Assembly (NCBI GenBank): GCA_029239355.1 | Contig: JAQZAZ010000023.1 | Span: 1-52,158, forward strand | DNA: 52,158 nucleotides | Origin: Sphingobacterium sp. | GTDB lineage: Bacteria > Bacteroidota > Bacteroidia > Sphingobacteriales > Sphingobacteriaceae | Direction: 5' to 3' | Shown here: positions 48,057 to 52,158 of the stretch, piece by piece | Position numbering within the stretch: position 1 is the first letter of the stretch | Layout: every line of letters begins with the position of its first letter | The notes under the pieces: generated by a model | What the model was told of the DNA's origin: nothing | The model's input: the letters and a program-made list of their open reading frames with translations, nothing else | The model's database searches: none | Translations under genes and position numbers: made by a program

Positions 48057-48719
48057 ATGCTTATGCTGTCGACTTTATCAAAGAAAATGCTCATGTGCTT
48101 AACGGGCTTATTTCTCGCATTCTTTTTGCTTATCCATTTTCTGGGAAACTTACAGTTATTTTTACCCGAGGAGCAGGCACATTCGCAATTTAATGCTTAT
48201 TCCCATTTCTTATCAGGAAATATCCTAATTAAAATCGTCTCTTATGTACTTTATCTGAGCATTATACTGCACGCCATAGATGGGTTAGTTATCACAACAA
48301 AGAATAGGAAAGCAGGCGGGGACTATCGGTCGGATCATCGTGGACGCGCAAGTAAGTGGTATTCGCGAAATATGGGGATTTTGGGTACGCTTATCCTAGT
48401 TTTTTTAGTGATCCATTTACAGAACTTCTGGTATGTCTATAAGTTTGGCGCACCGCCGCTAGATGTCAAAGGAAACAAGGACCTCTATGTATTGGTTATT
48501 GCCGTATTCCAACAGTGGTGGTACGTGCTAATCTATGTTTTGTCCATGGTGGCTTTATGTTATCATCTTATCCACGGCATTCATAGTGCAGTACGGACAC
48601 TTGGACTATACCATCCAAAATTTGTACGTTGGTTTAAGGTAATTGGTATTACTTATTCGGTTATTATCAGCATTGGTTTTGCATTGATGCCAATTTATAT
48701 ATTTTTTACTGTTAACTAA
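48057..48719 (+). CDS. sdhC: Succinate dehydrogenase/fumarate reductase cytochrome b subunit
   Basis: This is the membrane anchor of a type B (single-subunit, di-heme) succinate:quinone oxidoreductase, 220 residues with five helices. Candidate heme-ligand histidines lie in [56 protein letters not shown] and [17 protein letters not shown]. The two short-gapped ATG codons at 48057 and 48063 are both possible starts. It follows the transporter gene by four bases and precedes the flavoprotein gene by 10, so it is translationally linked to both. Confidence 0.93.
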   Translation: MLMLSTLSKKMLMCLTGLFLAFFLLIHFLGNLQLFLPEEQAHSQFNAYSHFLSGNILIKIVSYVLYLSIILHAIDGLVITTKNRKAGGDYRSDHRGRASKWYSRNMGILGTLILVFLVIHLQNFWYVYKFGAPPLDVKGNKDLYVLVIAVFQQWWYVLIYVLSMVALCYHLIHGIHSAVRTLGLYHPKFVRWFKVIGITYSVIISIGFALMPIYIFFTVN

Positions 48720-48729
48720 AGGCGAAGAC

Positions 48730-50646
48730 ATGATTTTAAACGCAAAAATACCAGCAGGACCTTTGGAGCAAAAATGGGAACGTTATAAAAAAACGGCCAA
48801 GCTTGTGAATCCAGCCAATCGGAAAAAATTGGATATCATTGTTGTCGGAACGGGGCTAGCGGGAAGTTCAATCGCAGCTTCGCTTGGCGAAATGGGTTAT
48901 CAGGTAAAATCGTTCTGCTTTCAGGACAGTCCTCGCAGAGCTCATTCTGTGGCAGCCCAAGGAGGTGTCAATGCAGCAAAAAACTATAAGAATGATGGTG
49001 ATAGTGTCTATCGCATGTTTGTGGATACCTTAAAGGGTGGGGATTTTCGTGCTCGTGAAGCTAATGTTTATCGGATGGCTGAATGCTCCATGAATCTTAT
49101 AGATCAAGCAGTCGCGCAGGGTGTTCCCTTTGGACGTGAATATGGAGGGTATCTGAACAACCGCTCTTTTGGTGGGGTTCAGGTGAGTCGGACATTCTAT
49201 GCTAGGGGCCAGACAGGACAACAACTGCTATTGGGAGCCTATCAAGCATTGATGCGTCAGGTTGGCAAAAAGGCTGTTCAATTGTTTTCCCGTCATGAAA
49301 TGCTGGATGTTGTTGTCATTGATGGAAAAGCGCGTGGTATTATTGTTCGTAATTTGGATACCGGGGAAATTGAACGACATGCCGCGCATGCCGTTATACT
49401 CGCTACAGGTGGATATGGTAAAATCTATTATTTATCCACACTTGCGATGGGTTGCAATGGATCTGCGATTTGGAGGGCACATAAAAAAGGAGCATTGATG
49501 GCATCTCCGAGTTGGATCCAGGTACACCCAACTTCCTTGCCACAATCGGGAGATTATCAATCTAAGCTGACTTTGATGTCAGAATCTTTGCGCAACGATG
49601 GACGCATTTGGGTTCCGTTAAAATCTGATGAAAGAAGAGCTCCAAATGATATTCCCGAAGAAGATAGGGATTATTACCTGGAGCGTCGATATCCTGCATT
49701 TGGTAATCTGGCACCTCGGGATATATCATCCAGAGCAGCCAAAGAACGGATTGATGCCGGGTTTGGTATAGGTCCCTTAAAAAATGCAGTTTACCTTGAC
49801 TTTGCGAAAGCAATCAAAGATCAGGGAAAGCAAAAGATTGAGGAGAAATACGGTAATCTTTTCGATATGTATCATAAAATTACGGGCTATGATGCGTATT
49901 CCGAACCGATGATGATTTCGCCTTCTGCCCATTTTTCAATGGGGGGGCTTTGGGTAGATTATGAACTCATGACAACTTTACCGGGTCTATTTGCGCTTGG
50001 TGAAGCTAATTTTGCCGACCATGGTGCGAATCGCTTAGGCGCAAATTCGTTGCTTCAGGCTTCGGTGGATGGTTATTTTATAGCGCCTTATACAATTGCT
50101 AATTATTTATCGAATGAAATTCACACTGGAAAAATTTCTACGGATCACCCGGAATTTGAAAAGGCGGAATTAGCAATAAAAAAACAGATTGACGAATTAC
50201 TGCAAATTAAGGGCAAAAAGACCGTCGATTATTTTCACAAAACACTGGGGAAGTTACTTTATGATTATTGCGGTCTAGCAAGGAATGAGCAAGGGCTTAA
50301 CTATGCCATAAGCGAAATCAAGAAGCTTAAACAGGAATTTTATAATAATGTGATGGTTAGCGGGCAATCAAATTCATTAAATACGGAATTGGAGAAAGCT
50401 GGACGTGTTGCAGATTATTTTGAAATAGGTGAATTGATGTGCTATGACGCATTGACGCGTAAAGAATCCTGTGGCGCCCATTTTAGAGAGGAATATCAAA
50501 CAGCAGACGGAGAAGCCTTGAGAAATGATGCTGAATTTCAATTTATTTCTGCCTGGGCATGGAAAGAAAATGGGGAGCAACCAGAATTAATCAAAGAACC
50601 ATTGACTTTCGAAGAAATACAACCTACAGTAAGAAGCTACAAATAA
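48730..50646 (+). CDS. sdhA: Succinate dehydrogenase/fumarate reductase flavoprotein subunit
   Basis: This is the catalytic subunit interconverting succinate and fumarate, 638 residues. It has the FAD-binding [18 protein letters not shown] (about 38-55) and the covalent FAD attachment His in [18 protein letters not shown] (about 76). The catalytic region includes [13 protein letters not shown] and a loop Arg in [11 protein letters not shown], followed by [20 protein letters not shown] and [20 protein letters not shown]. The 638-residue length and the [20 protein letters not shown] insert are those of the type B enzymes of Bacteroidota. Third enzyme-coding part of the porin-transporter-Sdh operon. 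Confidence 0.96.
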   Translation: MILNAKIPAGPLEQKWERYKKTAKLVNPANRKKLDIIVVGTGLAGSSIAASLGEMGYQVKSFCFQDSPRRAHSVAAQGGVNAAKNYKNDGDSVYRMFVDTLKGGDFRAREANVYRMAECSMNLIDQAVAQGVPFGREYGGYLNNRSFGGVQVSRTFYARGQTGQQLLLGAYQALMRQVGKKAVQLFSRHEMLDVVVIDGKARGIIVRNLDTGEIERHAAHAVILATGGYGKIYYLSTLAMGCNGSAIWRAHKKGALMASPSWIQVHPTSLPQSGDYQSKLTLMSESLRNDGRIWVPLKSDERRAPNDIPEEDRDYYLERRYPAFGNLAPRDISSRAAKERIDAGFGIGPLKNAVYLDFAKAIKDQGKQKIEEKYGNLFDMYHKITGYDAYSEPMMISPSAHFSMGGLWVDYELMTTLPGLFALGEANFADHGANRLGANSLLQASVDGYFIAPYTIANYLSNEIHTGKISTDHPEFEKAELAIKKQIDELLQIKGKKTVDYFHKTLGKLLYDYCGLARNEQGLNYAISEIKKLKQEFYNNVMVSGQSNSLNTELEKAGRVADYFEIGELMCYDALTRKESCGAHFREEYQTADGEALRNDAEFQFISAWAWKENGEQPELIKEPLTFEEIQPTVRSYK

Positions 50647-50657
50647 AATGAATAATT

Positions 50658-51407
50658 ATGGATCTACATCTTAAAATTTGGAGACAAAAAGATAATCAAT
50701 CAACAGGAAAATTAGTCGCCTATGATCTGCAAGGGCTTAACCCGCACATGTCTTTTCTTGAAATGTTAGATACCTTGAATGAAAAGCTTATTGTCAATGG
50801 GGAAGAACCTGTCGAGTTTGATCATGATTGTAGGGAGGGGATTTGTGGCCAATGTGGCGTAATGATTAATGGTATAGCACATGGCCCGCTGAAACATACG
50901 ACAACCTGTCAATTGCACCTGCGTTCCTTCAGCGATAATGATACTATAGTGATTGAACCCTTTCGATCATCCGCATTTCCAGTGAAAAAAGATCTTAAAG
51001 TAGATCGGTCTGCTTTTGACCGAATTATCTCTTTGGGAGGTTTCGTATCTATCAATACTGGTCAGGCGCCCGATGCGTCTACTATTCCGATTTCGCATGA
51101 GCTAGCTGAAGAAGCCTTTGATTCTGCTGCATGTATTGGTTGTGGTGCGTGTGTCGCAACGTGCAAAAATGGGAGCGCAGCGTTATTTACTTCGGCCAAA
51201 ATTACGCATATGACTCTGTTACCACAGGGAAAGGAGGAAAGAAATCACCGTGTGCTCAGTATGGTCAAGCAAATGGATACGGAATCTTTTGGACACTGTT
51301 CAAATACAGAAGCATGTGAGGTTGAATGTCCACAAGGTATATCTGTCCTAAATATCGCCAGGATGAACTTTGAATATAATAGAGCCTTAATCTTTAAGAA
51401 GAAATAG
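50658..51407 (+). CDS. sdhB: Succinate dehydrogenase/fumarate reductase iron-sulfur subunit
   Basis: This is the electron-transfer subunit of 249 residues. The N-terminal plant-type [2Fe-2S] domain carries DCREGICGQCGVMINGIAHG plus the fourth Cys in TTTCQLHL. The C-terminal domain carries the [4Fe-4S] motif AACIGCGACVATCKNGSA and the third cluster motif CSNTEACEVECPQGISVLN. It passes electrons from the flavoprotein to the heme-bearing membrane subunit. It is the last gene of the operon, 12 bp after sdhA. Direction of the reaction in vivo cannot be told from the sequence. Confidence 0.95.
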   Translation: MDLHLKIWRQKDNQSTGKLVAYDLQGLNPHMSFLEMLDTLNEKLIVNGEEPVEFDHDCREGICGQCGVMINGIAHGPLKHTTTCQLHLRSFSDNDTIVIEPFRSSAFPVKKDLKVDRSAFDRIISLGGFVSINTGQAPDASTIPISHELAEEAFDSAACIGCGACVATCKNGSAALFTSAKITHMTLLPQGKEERNHRVLSMVKQMDTESFGHCSNTEACEVECPQGISVLNIARMNFEYNRALIFKKK

Positions 51408-51603
51408 CTCTTCTACTGTTTCAAAATTTTACAGCCATGTATTAGGCGATAATTAATGATATTAAACTGTTTAGACAAATATTTCTGTTGTTTTTGTAGC
51501 TGATTATCCCGGAAAATAGGTATTTATGAAAAATTATACTTTTAGCGTTGGTTTTTATAGTATTTTTGAATGTTAAAAAATCGCTTAAGTTATTAGGATA
51601 GAT

Positions 51604-52158
51604 ATGAAGTGTAGAAGGTTGTTGATTGCATTGTTCACGGGTTGTGTGATCTTAAGTTGCATGTCATGTAAAGATTTCTCAAATAAGGTATTGGGTAGTG
51701 ATAAAGAGGGCCACAGGGATACATTAAATGAAAAGTTGATTCAAAAGCAAAAAGTACCTGTTCTTTTAAATAAATGGGATTCTCTTCAAAGAAATCAAAT
51801 TCATTTTACAATTGATAGCTTGCACCCTATCCCTCTCAAACAACAAAAACGTAACCTAAAGGATTCTTTGCGAAGAGCCTTTGATACACATCCCAAGCAT
51901 ATCTATCTGACATTTGATGATGGCCCTTTGATCGGAAGTGCCGCAATTGATTCCTTGGCAAGAGAGAAAAATATAAAGGTAAGCGTGTTCTTAATCGGTA
52001 AGCATGCCAACATGAGCAAGGGGAGAAAGCGGGATCTTCAGAAATATGAAAGTAATCCTTTAATTGCTTGCTATAATCATAGCTATACGCATGCAAATAA
52101 CCAATATTCACGATTCTATAATAATCCGGAAAAAGCTTTTGCAGATTTTGAAAAGAAT
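51604..52158 (+). CDS. Polysaccharide deacetylase family lipoprotein (cut by window edge)
   Basis: An open frame from the ATG at 51604 runs 185 codons to the window end without a stop. It opens MKCRRLLIALFTGCVILSC, a lipoprotein signal with the lipobox LSC, followed by a Lys-rich linker. The NodB-type catalytic domain begins at about residue 115: HIYLTFDDGPLIGS carries the metal-binding Asp pair, and CYNHSYTHAN carries the His-x-x-x-His motif. It is predicted to remove acetyl (or other acyl) groups from a cell-envelope or extracellular polysaccharide. The C-terminal half of the domain is outside the window. Confidence 0.85.
   Translation, partial: MKCRRLLIALFTGCVILSCMSCKDFSNKVLGSDKEGHRDTLNEKLIQKQKVPVLLNKWDSLQRNQIHFTIDSLHPIPLKQQKRNLKDSLRRAFDTHPKHIYLTFDDGPLIGSAAIDSLAREKNIKVSVFLIGKHANMSKGRKRDLQKYESNPLIACYNHSYTHANNQYSRFYNNPEKAFADFEKN

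Noticed and set aside
1..52158. Insertion sequences, phage genes or defence systems
   Set aside because: No transposase, integrase, capsid, restriction or CRISPR-associated gene was recognised on either strand.

Overview
The window looks like a chromosomal segment of a member of the Bacteroidota, most likely a Sphingobacteriaceae relative such as Sphingobacterium. This is inferred from several signs. The DNA is AT-rich. Many genes are preceded by the Bacteroidota -7 promoter motif TAnnTTTG, and one promoter is a textbook TTTG-N19-TACCTTTG. Shine-Dalgarno sequences are mostly weak. The gene families also fit: a type B succinate dehydrogenase, a MetA of the acetyl-CoA type, a DUF763 protein, a split 5'-nucleotidase, WG-repeat and lipoprotein genes. 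There is no phage, IS element, CRISPR array, rRNA operon or ordinary tRNA gene.

Layout. Bases 1-3330: start of a LOG-family gene (cut by the left edge), recR, an MpaB-type oxygenase homologue, two unknown genes translated as a pair, and a 48-codon remnant of an FAD-linked oxidase. 3401-5342: a cytosine-deaminase-like amidohydrolase and a lipoprotein. 5600-8900: an RNA-repair-like locus, with a structured non-coding region containing a tRNA-mimicking RNA, a soluble triple-repeat SPFH (slipin) protein, a strong intercistronic hairpin and the RNA ligase RtcB. 9005-16000: a ClC channel/antiporter with a diverged ion-binding motif, a GyrI-like protein, a DUF6265-YCII fusion, DUF4256, a DUF808 membrane protein, a WG-repeat protein and a Qnr-like pentapeptide-repeat protein. 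16038-24441: aconitase, a TlpA-like thioredoxin, MetA, a small membrane protein, an M13 metallopeptidase and an MFS transporter. 24601-28711: a 5'-nucleotidase split over two overlapping genes, an Lrp regulator with an EamA exporter, and a FUSC-type membrane protein. 28923-34104: a large FAD/Fe-S dehydrogenase, a lipoprotein and DUF763. 34189-41287: a complete tripartite RND efflux operon and a Bax-inhibitor-1 protein. 41377-45121: a gene remnant, AhpD-like, VOC, an exported glutaminase and a GHL10-like glycosidase. 45435-51407: a porin, DASS transporter, SdhC, SdhA, SdhB operon, readable as a self-contained C4-dicarboxylate uptake and oxidation/reduction unit. From 51604 a polysaccharide deacetylase lipoprotein runs off the right edge.

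The most notable signal is at 5828-5947. The sequence can fold into a T-arm, a 7-bp acceptor-like stem closed by TTCG instead of carrying a 3' CCA end, a D-arm with the A14/G18/G19/A21 signature, and a 5-bp anticodon-like hairpin. The spacings between elements match tRNA, but the elements are circularly permuted, and the whole is enclosed by an 11-bp stem. It lies just upstream of a slipin-rtcB gene pair. This resembles the tRNA-like module of bacterial Y RNAs (YrlA), which are encoded next to rtcB in Salmonella. A circularly permuted pre-tRNA processed by RtcB is the alternative reading. All of this comes from inspection by eye. No folding program or covariance search was run.
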